Source: Embleya scabrispora (lineage in GTDB: Bacteria > Actinomycetota > Actinomycetes > Streptomycetales > Streptomycetaceae). Taken from it: a stretch of 64,000 nucleotides of DNA. Every line of letters begins with the position of its first letter. Within the stretch, counting starts at the first letter, position 1. Positions 54,441 to 63,045 of the stretch are shown here, one piece after another. Below the pieces are notes generated by a model. It worked only from the letters and a program-made list of their open reading frames with translations, ran no database searches and was not told the origin of the DNA. The DNA is taken from contig NZ_MWQN01000001.1 of the NCBI RefSeq assembly GCF_002024165.1, forward strand, positions 5,580,001-5,644,000, in the 5' to 3' direction. The translations under genes were made by a program, and so were the position numbers.

Positions 54441-55697
54441 TTGAGTGTGATCGAGGTTGCCCCGACCCGGGTCGATCCGGTGCGCTGGCCCGATGTGGCG
54501 GAGGTGCCACGTCGACCGATGCGCGCCGCCGCGGCCCGCGTCCTGTTCGAACGAGCGGTGGCCCGGCTGCCGTTGCGGGTGTGGATCGACGGCGCGATGC
54601 ACGGCGACGGGGACGCGAAGGCGCCGGTGATGCGGATCGTGCGGCCGGACGCGTTCTTCCGTCGGGTGGGCACGGGTGGGCTGATCGGCTTCGGCGAGGC
54701 GTATCAGGCGGGCGACTGGGAGGCGGACGACCTGACCGCGGTGCTCACCGTCTTCGCCTCACGGGTGAGTACGCTGATTCCCCCGGCGCTTCAGCGACTT
54801 CGCCGCCTGGCGATACCGCGCCTACCGCGTGCGCAGCGCAATACCGTGGCCGGCGCCAAGCGCAACATCCACCGGCACTACGACCTGTCGAACGAGTTGT
54901 TCGCCACCTTCCTGGACGAGACGATGGCGTACTCGTCGGCGGTGTTCGAGCAGGGCCCGGACGGCGGCCCGCGGGCCGACGAGGACGCGTTGCCCGAAGC
55001 CCAGCGGCGCAAGATCGACCGGCTGCTCGACCTGGCGGATGTCGGCCCCGGTACCCGGCTGCTGGAAATCGGGACCGGATGGGGCGAGTTGGCACTACGC
55101 GCGGCCGAGCGCGGGGCCGACGTACACACCATCACCATCTCGGCCGAACAGCGCGACCTGGCGGTGGCGCGGATCGCGAACGCGGGCCTGGCCGATCGGG
55201 TCCGGGTCGAGTTGCGCGACTACCGCCACGTGAGCGGCAGTTACGACGCGATCGTCAGCGTGGAGATGATCGAGGCGGTGGGGGAGGAGTACTGGCCCAC
55301 CTACTTCGGAATGCTCGACCGACTGCTCGCACCCGGCGGCCGGGTCGCGTTGCAGTCGATCACGATGCCGCACGACCGGATGTTGGCCAGCCGGGACACC
55401 TACACCTGGATCCACAAGTACATCTTCCCGGGCGGTCTGATCCCCTCCGACGACGCGGTGCGCAAGGCCACCGCCGCGACCCGGCTGCGGGTCGCGGACA
55501 GCAGGTCGTACGGCCTGCACTATGCCGAGACGTTGCGGCTGTGGCGGGAGCGGTTCGACCGGCGGGCCGACGAGGTCGAGGCGTTGGGCTTCGACCACGT
55601 GTTCCGGCGCATGTGGGACCTGTACCTGTCCTGGTCCGAGGCGGGCTTTCGGTCCGGCTACCTGGACGTGCGGCAGTACCTGCTGATGGAGGCGTGA
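54441..55697 (+). CDS. Cyclopropane-fatty-acyl-phospholipid synthase family
   Basis: A 418-residue SAM-dependent enzyme. The N-terminal lipid-binding half carries GFGEAYQAGDWEADDL and NTVAGAKRNIHRHYDLSNELF; the methyltransferase motif is LLEIGTGWGELAL, followed by EMIEAVG and the characteristic C-terminal RMWDLYLSWSEAGFRSGYL. It probably methylenates unsaturated lipid acyl chains, using products of desaturases such as the one at 43.4 kb. The TTG at 54441 is chosen because GGAGGGAG lies seven bases upstream; a GTG two codons later is the alternative. Confidence 0.9.
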   Translation: MSVIEVAPTRVDPVRWPDVAEVPRRPMRAAAARVLFERAVARLPLRVWIDGAMHGDGDAKAPVMRIVRPDAFFRRVGTGGLIGFGEAYQAGDWEADDLTAVLTVFASRVSTLIPPALQRLRRLAIPRLPRAQRNTVAGAKRNIHRHYDLSNELFATFLDETMAYSSAVFEQGPDGGPRADEDALPEAQRRKIDRLLDLADVGPGTRLLEIGTGWGELALRAAERGADVHTITISAEQRDLAVARIANAGLADRVRVELRDYRHVSGSYDAIVSVEMIEAVGEEYWPTYFGMLDRLLAPGGRVALQSITMPHDRMLASRDTYTWIHKYIFPGGLIPSDDAVRKATAATRLRVADSRSYGLHYAETLRLWRERFDRRADEVEALGFDHVFRRMWDLYLSWSEAGFRSGYLDVRQYLLMEA

Positions 55698-55944
55698 GGG
55701 CGAAAGTGGTGGGATCCGAGGGGGATCCGCCCGGAGGGAGCCCGGTTCGGGGCCAATGTCGGGGAATCGGGTCGGTGACTCCCTCGAAGTTTCCGCCGAA
55801 GATGAGGGCTTCCCCTGAAGTGCCGAGGGATTCCCGCGTGATCTGCTTGGGACGCGGGCGAGGGGTCCGCTCCGTTCGGCCGTCGCGGGGGTGTGGCCGG
55901 GCGGAGCGGACACCGACCCCGGCCGGTGCCGGCAGGTGCCGGTG

Positions 55945-55992
55945 AACCACGAAGTCCCCGAACGGCACTTGCCGTTCGGGGACTTCGTGGTT
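55945..55992. terminator. Very strong palindromic terminator
   Basis: Two 23-base arms (AACCACGAAGTCCCCGAACG... and its complement) flank two bases, giving a perfect hairpin between the CFA-synthase and mshC genes, which converge. The remaining 55698-56054 sequence contains no supported gene. Confidence 0.85.
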
Positions 55993-56054
55993 GTCCGGGA
56001 CGGTGCGGCCGTTGCGGCCGACCGCTGTGGCGCCCGGCCGCCGTCGGGTCGCGG

Positions 56055-57281
56055 TTACAGGGCCACGCCGAGGATCGCGTCCAGTGCCCGTGAGGCCACG
56101 CCCGGGGCGGACATGTCCTCGCCGCCGTCGGCGAGTTGCCGCGCCGCCCAGGCGTCCATGGCGGCCAGCGCGCCCGGGGCGTCCAGGTCGTCGGCCATGC
56201 GTTCGCGGATCGCGGCGAGCAGTTCGGTGGTGTCCGGCCCGTCGGGACGGCCGACCGCCGCGCGCCACGTGGCCAGCCGCGCCTCGGCCCCGGCGAGAAC
56301 CGTGTCGGTCCACTCCCAGTCGCTGCGGTAGTGATGGGCCAGCAGGGCCAGGCGGATCGCCATCGGGTCCACGCCCTCGCGGCGCAGCTTGGAGACGAAC
56401 ACCAGGTTGCCGCGCGACTTGGACATCTTCTCGCCGTCCAGCCCGACCATGCCCGCGTGCACGTACGCCTTCGCGTACGGCACCTCGCCGGTGACCACGT
56501 GCGCGTGCGAGGCGCCCATCTCGTGGTGCGGGAAGACCAGGTCGCTGCCGCCGCCCTGGACGTCGAAGCCCATGCCCAGGTACTTCAGCGCGATCGCCAC
56601 ACACTCGATGTGCCACCCGGGGCGCCCGGCCCCGAAGGACGCGTCCCAGGACGGCTCGCCCGGCCGCGCCGCACGCCAGAGCAGCGGGTCGAGCGGGTCC
56701 TTCTTGCCGATCCGCTCGGGGTCGCCGCCGCGCTCGCCGAAGATCTCCAGCATCCGGGCGGCGGTGTATCCGGACACGCCGCCGAAGCGCTCGTCCGACC
56801 CGATCGAGAAGTAGATGTCGCCGTCGACCGAGTAGGCCGCCTCCTTGGCGAGCAGGTCCTCGATCAGCGGCACGATCAGCGGGATCGCCTCGACCACGCC
56901 GATGTAGTTGGCCGGCGGTAGCACCCGCAGCGACGCCATGTCCTCGCGGAACAGCGCGGTCTCGCGCTCCGCCAACTCGACCCAGTCGACGCCGTCGCGC
57001 ACGGCCCGCTCCAGGAGGGGGTCGTCCACGTCGGTGACGTTCTGCACGTAGTCCACGCTGTGGCCGGCATCCCGCCAGACCCGCTGGAGCAGATCGAAGG
57101 CGACATACGTGGCCGCGTGGCCCATGTGGGTCGCGTCGTACGGCGTGATGCCGCACACGTACAACCGCGCGACCGGTCCCGGGGTGACCGCCACCAGCTC
57201 GTGCACGGAACTGTCGTGCACGCGCAGGGACGCACCCTGACCAGGGAGAACGGGGAGCTCGGGTGCAGGCCAGGCATACAT
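56055..57281 (-). CDS. mshC: Cysteine:GlcN-Ins ligase (mycothiol biosynthesis)
   Basis: A 408-residue enzyme that joins L-cysteine to 1D-myo-inositol 2-amino-2-deoxy-alpha-D-glucopyranoside with ATP, the third step of mycothiol synthesis. The class I synthetase HIGH-like motif is [10 protein letters not shown] within [16 protein letters not shown]; the second signature is EKMSKSRGN. Other MshC features are [15 protein letters not shown] and [11 protein letters not shown]. It lacks the extra C-terminal domains of CysS. The start codon follows a leaderless-type -10 box. Confidence 0.95.
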   Translation of the reverse strand: MYAWPAPELPVLPGQGASLRVHDSSVHELVAVTPGPVARLYVCGITPYDATHMGHAATYVAFDLLQRVWRDAGHSVDYVQNVTDVDDPLLERAVRDGVDWVELAERETALFREDMASLRVLPPANYIGVVEAIPLIVPLIEDLLAKEAAYSVDGDIYFSIGSDERFGGVSGYTAARMLEIFGERGGDPERIGKKDPLDPLLWRAARPGEPSWDASFGAGRPGWHIECVAIALKYLGMGFDVQGGGSDLVFPHHEMGASHAHVVTGEVPYAKAYVHAGMVGLDGEKMSKSRGNLVFVSKLRREGVDPMAIRLALLAHHYRSDWEWTDTVLAGAEARLATWRAAVGRPDGPDTTELLAAIRERMADDLDAPGALAAMDAWAARQLADGGEDMSAPGVASRALDAILGVAL

Positions 57282-57288
57282 ACGTATG

Positions 57289-57294
57289 AGCCTA
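57289..57294 (-). promoter_or_regulatory. Candidate -10 box of mshC (TAGGCT)
   Basis: TAGGCT on the minus strand ends seven bases before the mshC ATG. No ribosome site exists between them, so the transcript is probably leaderless. The -35 is weak. Confidence 0.45.
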
Positions 57295-57425
57295 ACGTCA
57301 GCGGGGGGTGAAGATCTTCCAGGGTTGGCAGACGAATATCCGCGTCTTTACCGGCGCCCGGGACGGCGTGCGGGCCGGCGCCGGTGGCCGGGAACGCCCG
57401 GTCGACCCATGAATGTCATATCGAG

Positions 57426-58250
57426 TCAGATCGGCGGCCACGGAATCACGTGCCGGCGGCCGTCCGGCTTCGGCAGCCGGCCCTCGGCGAGCAGAACTCT
57501 CACCCGTTCGCGGGTGGCCTCGACCTCGTCCGGCGTAATCAGCTCGCCCAGACGCGCACCCAGCGCGCCGTGCAACTCCTCGGCCAGCGAGGTCAGCGCG
57601 GCGCGCGCGGAGGCCGGCAGCGGCTCGCCCGCCCAGCCCCACAGGAGGGTGCGGAGTTTGTCCTCGACGTGGAAGCAGATGCCGTGATCGATGCCGTACA
57701 CGTGGCCGGCCGGGCCGGGCAGGAGGTGGCCGCCCTTGCGGTCGGCGTTGTTGATCACCGCGTCGAACACGGCGATGCGCTGAAGTACGTCACCGGCCGC
57801 GTGCACGAGCAGGGCGGGCTGCTCCCTGCCCTGTTCGTCGGGGACGACCACGTGTGCGATCGGCTTCCAGGCCGGTCCGGGGTCGACCGCCGGCAGGATC
57901 GCGACCGGCTCGGGCTCGTCGTCCGCCCGCTTGTGGTCGATCCACACCTGGCACATGCCCGCGCCGTACGGGCCCTCCCGGAACACCGTGGTCGGCACGA
58001 TGTTCCAGCCCAGCGCCTCGGACACCTCGTACGCCGCCACCTCGCGCCCCGCGAGCGTGCCGTCGGGGAAGTCCCACAGCGGACGCTCGCCCGCGACCGG
58101 CTTCCACACGCACGGCAGGGACACGCCGTCGAGCGTCGCGACGCAGTACAGCGTGGCGTTGGAGGCGTCCTCCAGGCGCGCCCGCACCGTCAGCTCGCCC
58201 CGGCGCAACAGCTCCGGGACGGCGGCGGCGTCGAGGACCGTGTCGGTCAA
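57426..58250 (-). CDS. SCO1664-family protein (TIGR03843; PI3/4-kinase-like)
   Basis: A 274-residue protein. SNATLYCVATLDGVSLPCVWKP is the nucleotide-binding-like N-terminus; FDAVINNADRKGGHLLPG and GIDHGICFHVEDKLRT resemble the catalytic loop and metal site of the lipid-kinase/HipA-like fold. It is recognised as the actinobacterial SCO1664/TIGR03843 family. The TTG at 58250 overlaps the DUF3090 stop (TTGA), giving coupled translation. It is linked to mshC in many actinobacteria; function unknown. Confidence 0.85.
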   Translation of the reverse strand: MTDTVLDAAAVPELLRRGELTVRARLEDASNATLYCVATLDGVSLPCVWKPVAGERPLWDFPDGTLAGREVAAYEVSEALGWNIVPTTVFREGPYGAGMCQVWIDHKRADDEPEPVAILPAVDPGPAWKPIAHVVVPDEQGREQPALLVHAAGDVLQRIAVFDAVINNADRKGGHLLPGPAGHVYGIDHGICFHVEDKLRTLLWGWAGEPLPASARAALTSLAEELHGALGARLGELITPDEVEATRERVRVLLAEGRLPKPDGRRHVIPWPPI

Positions 58251-58816
58251 CGCCGGTACCCGTTGGCGCGCGGGCAGATGTGGCCCTCGGCGTCCATCGG
58301 CAGCCCGCAGAAGGGACACGCCGGCCGCCCGGCCGCGACCACGAGCAACGCGCGCTTCGCGAACGCCCGGGCCTGCCCGCCGGTGAGCCGCACGCGGAGC
58401 AGCGGCGGGCCGTCCTCGTCGTCGTCATCGCCGAGCAGGGTGTCCTCGGGGGAGTCGTCGTCGGGGACCTGGGCCTGTGCCTCGACCACGAGCCGTTCGT
58501 CGTCGGCGTCCCACGCGAGGGCCATCGTGCCGACCCGGAACTCCTCCAGGATCGGCGGCAACAGCGGGCCGGAGTCCTCCAGTTCGGCGGGCGTCACGGC
58601 CGGTACGGCGGTCTCGCCCCCGGTGCGGCGCACCAGCTCGTCGAGGAGTTCGTCGACACGTTCGGCCAGGACGGACACCTGGGTCTTCTCCAGCGCGACG
58701 CTCGTCACGCGGCCGGCGGCGGAGGCCTGGAGGAAGAAGGTTCGCTGGCCGGGCTCACCCACGGTGCCGGCGACGAAACGGTCCGGGGGGTCGTACAGGA
58801 AGACCTGGCGGGGCAC
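58247..58816 (-). CDS. DUF3090 family protein (TIGR03847)
   Basis: A 189-residue protein starting PRQVFLYDPPDRFVAGTVGEPGQ, with an acidic middle (DDDSPEDTLLGDDDDEDG) and a C-terminal zinc-ribbon-like end (CPFCGLPMDAEGHICP). It is exclusively actinobacterial as far as I know, and it is cotranscribed with the SCO1664 family gene. Function unknown. The start is GTG. Confidence 0.92.
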   Translation of the reverse strand: MPRQVFLYDPPDRFVAGTVGEPGQRTFFLQASAAGRVTSVALEKTQVSVLAERVDELLDELVRRTGGETAVPAVTPAELEDSGPLLPPILEEFRVGTMALAWDADDERLVVEAQAQVPDDDSPEDTLLGDDDDEDGPPLLRVRLTGGQARAFAKRALLVVAAGRPACPFCGLPMDAEGHICPRANGYRR

Positions 58817-58916
58817 GAGCTGCTCCGTGATTCTCGAGAGCGGGACGGGGTGGTCGGTCGGGTCGGACGGGTCGGTCGGTGAGGGCGCGCGGGGGGAGTG
58901 CGCCCTCCGAAGAACC

Positions 58917-59642
58917 CTACGGCGCGCCGGCTCCGCCGCCCACCACCGCGTCGCCGGACGCCGGTCCGTGCCGTCCGTCGGGCGGCGGCAGCAGGCCGGC
59001 CACCGAGCCGCCGGTGTCGTTGAGGCGGCCGACGGTCGGGCGGTGGGCGCCGTACGTGATCACCGTGAGCGAGCACGGATCCACCTGGATCCGCTGGAAC
59101 AGGTCCAGGTGCATCCCGAGCGCGTCCGCGACCAGCGCCTTGATCACGTCGCCGTGCGAGCAGACCAGGTACATCGCCTCGGGTCCGTGCTCGGCGGCGA
59201 TGCGCTCGTTCCAGTCGCGGACCGCGTCCACCGCGCGGGCCTGGGTGGTCCGCAGCGCCTCGCCGCCCGGGCCGGGGAAGGTGACCGCGCTCGGGTGCGT
59301 CTGCACGGTCTTCCACAGCGGGTCCTCGGCGAGCTTCTTCAGCTCCTGCCCGGTCCAGTCGCCGTAGCGGCACTCGCCGACCCGCTCGTCGACCTGCGCG
59401 CCCGCGTCGAGCGCGAACTTGGTCCCGAGCCGGGCCGTCAGCACCGCCTCCGAGGTCTGTCGGCAGCGCTCCAGCGGGCTGGTCACCACCGCCGCGAGCG
59501 GCAGCTCGGCGATCCGCGCCGCCAGCGCGGCGGCCTGTTCCTCGCCCCGATCGTCCAGGAACACCCCCGGCGTCCAACCGGCGAGGACTCCGGAGGAGTT
59601 GGCCGTGGTCCGTCCGTGCCGAACAAAGAGCACCGTCGTCAT
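58917..59642 (-). CDS. Histidine phosphatase (MSMEG_4193 family phosphomutase)
   Basis: A 241-residue protein. LFVRHGRTTANSSGVLAGW is the RHG phosphohistidine motif, and LVCSHGDVIKALVADALG holds the second histidine. It matches the actinobacterial MSMEG_4193/TIGR03848 group of histidine-phosphatase proteins, which travels with DUF3090 and the SCO1664 family. The phosphorylated substrate is unknown. It precedes the DUF3090 gene by 100 bases. Confidence 0.9.
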   Translation of the reverse strand: MTTVLFVRHGRTTANSSGVLAGWTPGVFLDDRGEEQAAALAARIAELPLAAVVTSPLERCRQTSEAVLTARLGTKFALDAGAQVDERVGECRYGDWTGQELKKLAEDPLWKTVQTHPSAVTFPGPGGEALRTTQARAVDAVRDWNERIAAEHGPEAMYLVCSHGDVIKALVADALGMHLDLFQRIQVDPCSLTVITYGAHRPTVGRLNDTGGSVAGLLPPPDGRHGPASGDAVVGGGAGAP

Positions 59643-59787
59643 GGGTCAAGCCTATGTCGGGGTGGTGCGGGCGCCGTGCGCGAGGCGTGCGTGAGGGCGG
59701 GCACGGTATGGATGAGGCGTGGGCGGGGGCGGTGCCGCGGTGGGTCGGGCCGATTCGGTCGGCCGCGGAAGCCGGCAAACTGGCCGG

Positions 59788-60762
59788 GTGATCGTCGACT
59801 GCGCCATCTACACGAACGGCCGCCGGACCGAAGGGCCCTCCGACTTCTCCGACGCGCTGGACGAGGCCCGGCGGGTCGGTGACTCCTTCCTGTGGATCGG
59901 GCTGCACGAGCCGACGCCGAGCGAGTTCGACCTGGTGACGAGCGAGTTCGGGCTGCACCCGCTGGCGGTCGAGGACGCGTTGCACGCGCACCAGCGGCCC
60001 AAGCTGGAGACCTACGACGACTCGATCTTCCTGGTCCTGAAGACGCTCCACTACTACGACGAGACGTCGTCCGTGGAGACCGGCGAGCTGATGATGTTCA
60101 TCGGCGACTCGTTCGTGGTGACCGTCCGACACGGTCCGGGCGCGGAGTTGAAGTCGGTGCGCCGACGGGTGGAGAAGCAGCCCAAGCTGCTCAAGCACGG
60201 CCCCGGCGCGGTGATGTACGCGGTCGCCGACGCGGTCGTGGACACCTATCTCGCGATCGCCGGCGAGCTGGAGACCGACCTGGAGGAGTTGGAGGCGCGG
60301 GTCTTCTCGCCGAGCCGGGAGAACGACGCGGAGGCGATCTACCTGCTCAAGCGCGAGGTCCTGGAGTGCCGGCGCGCCGCGCTGCCGCTGATCGAGCCGA
60401 TACGGCGGCTGGCCACCTCCGAGATCGCCTTCGTCCCGGCCGACACCCGGCCGTTCTTTCGGGACGTGGCCGACCACGTGACCAGGGTCACCGAACAGAT
60501 CGAGTCGTTCGACCGGTTGTTGTCGGACGTCCTGGGCGCGCATCTCGCGCAGGTGGGCGTGCGGCAGAACGAGGACATGCGCAAGATCTCCGCGTGGGCG
60601 GCGATCTTCGCGGTGCCGACGATGATCGCGGGCGTGTACGGGATGAACTTCGAGCACATGCCGGAGCTGAAGTCGGTGTGGGGGTATCCGGGGGCGGTGA
60701 CGCTGATGGTGCTGTCGTGCGTGGGGTTGCATCGCATGTTCCGGCGCAGCGGGTGGTTGTAG
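59788..60762 (+). CDS. CorA-family magnesium/cobalt transporter
   Basis: A 324-residue protein with a large cytosolic N-terminal domain (VEDALHAHQRPKLETYDDSIF) and two C-terminal membrane helices. The signature is YGMNFEHMPE, the GMN selectivity motif of CorA Mg2+ channels. The start codon is GTG, without a clear ribosome site. It works as a homopentamer. Confidence 0.95.
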   Translation: MIVDCAIYTNGRRTEGPSDFSDALDEARRVGDSFLWIGLHEPTPSEFDLVTSEFGLHPLAVEDALHAHQRPKLETYDDSIFLVLKTLHYYDETSSVETGELMMFIGDSFVVTVRHGPGAELKSVRRRVEKQPKLLKHGPGAVMYAVADAVVDTYLAIAGELETDLEELEARVFSPSRENDAEAIYLLKREVLECRRAALPLIEPIRRLATSEIAFVPADTRPFFRDVADHVTRVTEQIESFDRLLSDVLGAHLAQVGVRQNEDMRKISAWAAIFAVPTMIAGVYGMNFEHMPELKSVWGYPGAVTLMVLSCVGLHRMFRRSGWL

Positions 60763-61018
60763 GGGGCTGCGTCGCCTCCCTTCGCGGTCGACGCCGCGGC
60801 CCGTGTCGGTCGCCGGCGCGTCCGGGGCCCGGGGCCGGCGGCGTGTCCTTTGCCGGGTGTGGTCGTTGAACTCGGTACCGGCCGTGGCGGGGACGCACTG
60901 GACTCCCCCGCCGCGGCCTGATTTCGTTCCGTGAGCGATCAAGCGGTGGACGCCGGCACCGCCCACGCCGGACTCTCGTAGGCTTCTGCTCGTACAAACG
61001 CGGCGGAAGCAGGTGGGG

Positions 61019-61642
61019 ATGTTCGGCAAGTCGGGCAGGCAGCGCACATCGGGGACGCGCCCGGCCCAGGTTCCGGGGGCCGGAGCCGCCGGGGCCGACT
61101 GGTCCGCGCACACCCAGCTGGAGGACGCGGTGCGGTCCTACCTGCTGCACCCGGACGTGGCGATGGAGGCCCTGGGCTCGGTGCTGGGCCGCCGTCCGGT
61201 GCGCGGCTTCACGCTCGAACGGGTCGTGGACATCAACGCGAACGGCACGTCGGTCTGGCAGGAGGCGGCGGTGTGCGACGACCGGCGCCTGGTGTTGTGG
61301 CACAGCGAGGACATGACCGACCCGTCCGCGCCCGGCGGCACGGTGCTGGATTCCTCCGTGCAGGTGATTCCGCTCGGCTCGGTGTCGCACGTCGGGATAC
61401 GCACCCTGGTGGGCACCGACAACGACGGGCGGCGGCAACTGCGCGGCGCGTTCGTGTTCCTGGCCACGCCGACCCTCCAGGAGGTGGCGACGGTGCGCGG
61501 GGAGGACGGCGCGTCGACGGGGCGCTTCCGGCAGGAGGCGTACCGGTTCAGCAAGTCGCTGGAGGACGGCGGGCCGGGGCAGATTCGCCGGCTGTTGGAG
61601 TTCGCCGAGGTGGTCGCGGCGCGGGTGCCGGGGCCGCGCTGA
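61019..61642 (+). CDS. Conserved hypothetical protein, LVRV-type beta-rich domain
   Basis: A 207-residue soluble protein. The first 30 residues are basic and Gly/Ala-rich; the remainder is beta-rich (RGFTLERVVDINANGTSVWQE, LDSSVQVIPLGSVSHVGIRTLV, GRRQLRGAFVFLATP). No domain is recognised. The ATG at 61019 is preferred over the GTG at 61013 because the sequence starts FGKSGR; both are possible. It follows CorA on the same strand. Confidence 0.6.
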   Translation: MFGKSGRQRTSGTRPAQVPGAGAAGADWSAHTQLEDAVRSYLLHPDVAMEALGSVLGRRPVRGFTLERVVDINANGTSVWQEAAVCDDRRLVLWHSEDMTDPSAPGGTVLDSSVQVIPLGSVSHVGIRTLVGTDNDGRRQLRGAFVFLATPTLQEVATVRGEDGASTGRFRQEAYRFSKSLEDGGPGQIRRLLEFAEVVAARVPGPR

Positions 61643-61674
61643 GGGGGCGGCGCGGGTGGGGGCTCGGGGCGCTT

Positions 61675-61736
61675 CGGGTGTTTCGGGTTCTTCCGGTGCT
61701 TCCGGCGTTTCCGGTGCTTCGGGCGTTTCGGGTGCG
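61675..61736. repeat. Short degenerate repeat (GTTTCGG/GCTTCCGG words)
   Basis: About 60 bases of 9-18 base imperfect repeats between the hypothetical gene and the LLM oxidoreductase gene. It creates a spurious Gly-Ser-rich frame on the + strand. Confidence 0.7.
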
Positions 61737-61786
61737 GCGTGGGCGGTCGTGTGGCGGGCCCGAGGTGTGTCGGGCCCGCCGTCGGG

Positions 61787-62836
61787 TCAGGAGCCGGTGC
61801 CGGAGAGGTCCAGCGCCTCGGCGGCCAGGCGCAGCGCCGCCACCCGTTCGTCGAGGGTGCTGCCGTTCGGCGCGATGGTCAGGGTGGTCACGCCGGTGTC
61901 GGCGTAGGCCTGCATGCGCTCCGCGATTCGCTCCCGGCCGCCGAGCAGGCTGGTCTTGTCGATGAAGTCGTACGGGACGGCCGCGCCCGCGCCGGCGTAG
62001 TCCTTCGCCAGGAATTTGTCCTGGATCTCCTTGGCCTCGGCCTCGTAGCCCATGCGGACCGCGAGCCGGTTGTAGAAGTTCTGGTCCCGGCTGCCCATGC
62101 CGCCGACGTACAACGCGGCGTAGCCGCGCACCTGTTCGGCCGCCTGTCGCGGGTCGTCGCCGACCACGAGCGGGACGGTCGGCACGACGTCGAAGTCGGT
62201 CATCGCGAGCCCGGCCTTCTCCCGGCCGGCGCGGATGTGTACGAGCGATTCCTCGGCGTGCTCAGGGGCGTAGAAGACGCCGAGCCAGCCGTCGGCGATC
62301 TCGCCGGTCAGCTCCAGGTTCTTCGGGCCCACGGCGGCGATGTAGAGCGGGATGTGCTCGCGCACCGGGTGCACGGTGAGCTTGAGCGGCTTGCCCGGGC
62401 CGCCGGGCAGCGGCAGCGTCCAGTTGGCGCCCTCGTGGGCGACCCGCTCGCGGCGCATCGCCTTGCGGATCACCTCGACGTACTCGCGGGTGCGGGCGAG
62501 CGGCTTGTCGAACTTGACCCCGTACCAGCCCTCGGACACCTGCGGCCCGGACACGCCCAGGCCGAGCCGGAACCGGCCACCGGAGAGCACGTCGAGCGTC
62601 GCGGCGGTCATCGCGGTCATGGTCGGCGTGCGGGCCGGGATCTGGAAGATCGCCGAGCCGACGTCGATCCGGGTGGTCTGCGCCGCGACCCAGGACAGCA
62701 CGGTGGCCGCGTCCGAGCCGTACGCCTCCGCGGCCCAGCAGACCGCGTAGCCGAGCCGGTCGGCCTCCTGGGCGACCGCCAGATTGTCGGCGTCGTTGCC
62801 GGCGCCGAAGTAGCCGAGGTTGATTCCGAGTCGCAT
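61787..62836 (-). CDS. LLM-class F420-dependent oxidoreductase
   Basis: A 349-residue luciferase-like TIM-barrel enzyme. It starts MRLGINLGYFGAGNDADNL and has the F420-binding segments ETRIDVGSAIFQI-like TTRIDVGSAIFQIPARTP, SGGRFRLGLGVSGPQVSEGWYGV, and YIAAVGPKNLELTGEIADGWLG. It uses the deazaflavin F420 made by many actinobacteria. The substrate is unknown. It is divergent from the aldo/keto reductase. Confidence 0.92.
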   Translation of the reverse strand: MRLGINLGYFGAGNDADNLAVAQEADRLGYAVCWAAEAYGSDAATVLSWVAAQTTRIDVGSAIFQIPARTPTMTAMTAATLDVLSGGRFRLGLGVSGPQVSEGWYGVKFDKPLARTREYVEVIRKAMRRERVAHEGANWTLPLPGGPGKPLKLTVHPVREHIPLYIAAVGPKNLELTGEIADGWLGVFYAPEHAEESLVHIRAGREKAGLAMTDFDVVPTVPLVVGDDPRQAAEQVRGYAALYVGGMGSRDQNFYNRLAVRMGYEAEAKEIQDKFLAKDYAGAGAAVPYDFIDKTSLLGGRERIAERMQAYADTGVTTLTIAPNGSTLDERVAALRLAAEALDLSGTGS

Positions 62837-63045
62837 CTCCGCGGACCCCCTGTTCGACGTCTGTCCGACGTCCGTCTCACGCCCGGACGGGGTTCGTCCG
62901 GCGTTCGTCCGACTGGTTGGCGGTACCTGTTGCCTCGGCCGACCCTACCGCGTGACCTACCCGCCGGTAACCTGTCTCGTCGGCGTACCGCCGAACGGCC
63001 CCGCCAACGGCGGCGCGGGGGAGGGAACGGCTAGTCTCCGGTGCC

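Noticed and set aside
55698-55910. Possible small peptide on the minus strand (around SLGTSGEALIFGGNFEGV)
   Set aside because: No start codon with a ribosome site precedes it in frame, and it lies between a stop and a strong terminator.
61656-61907. Collagen-like small ORF (GASGVSG repeats) on the + strand
   Set aside because: It is produced by a short repeat and overlaps the antisense end of the LLM gene.
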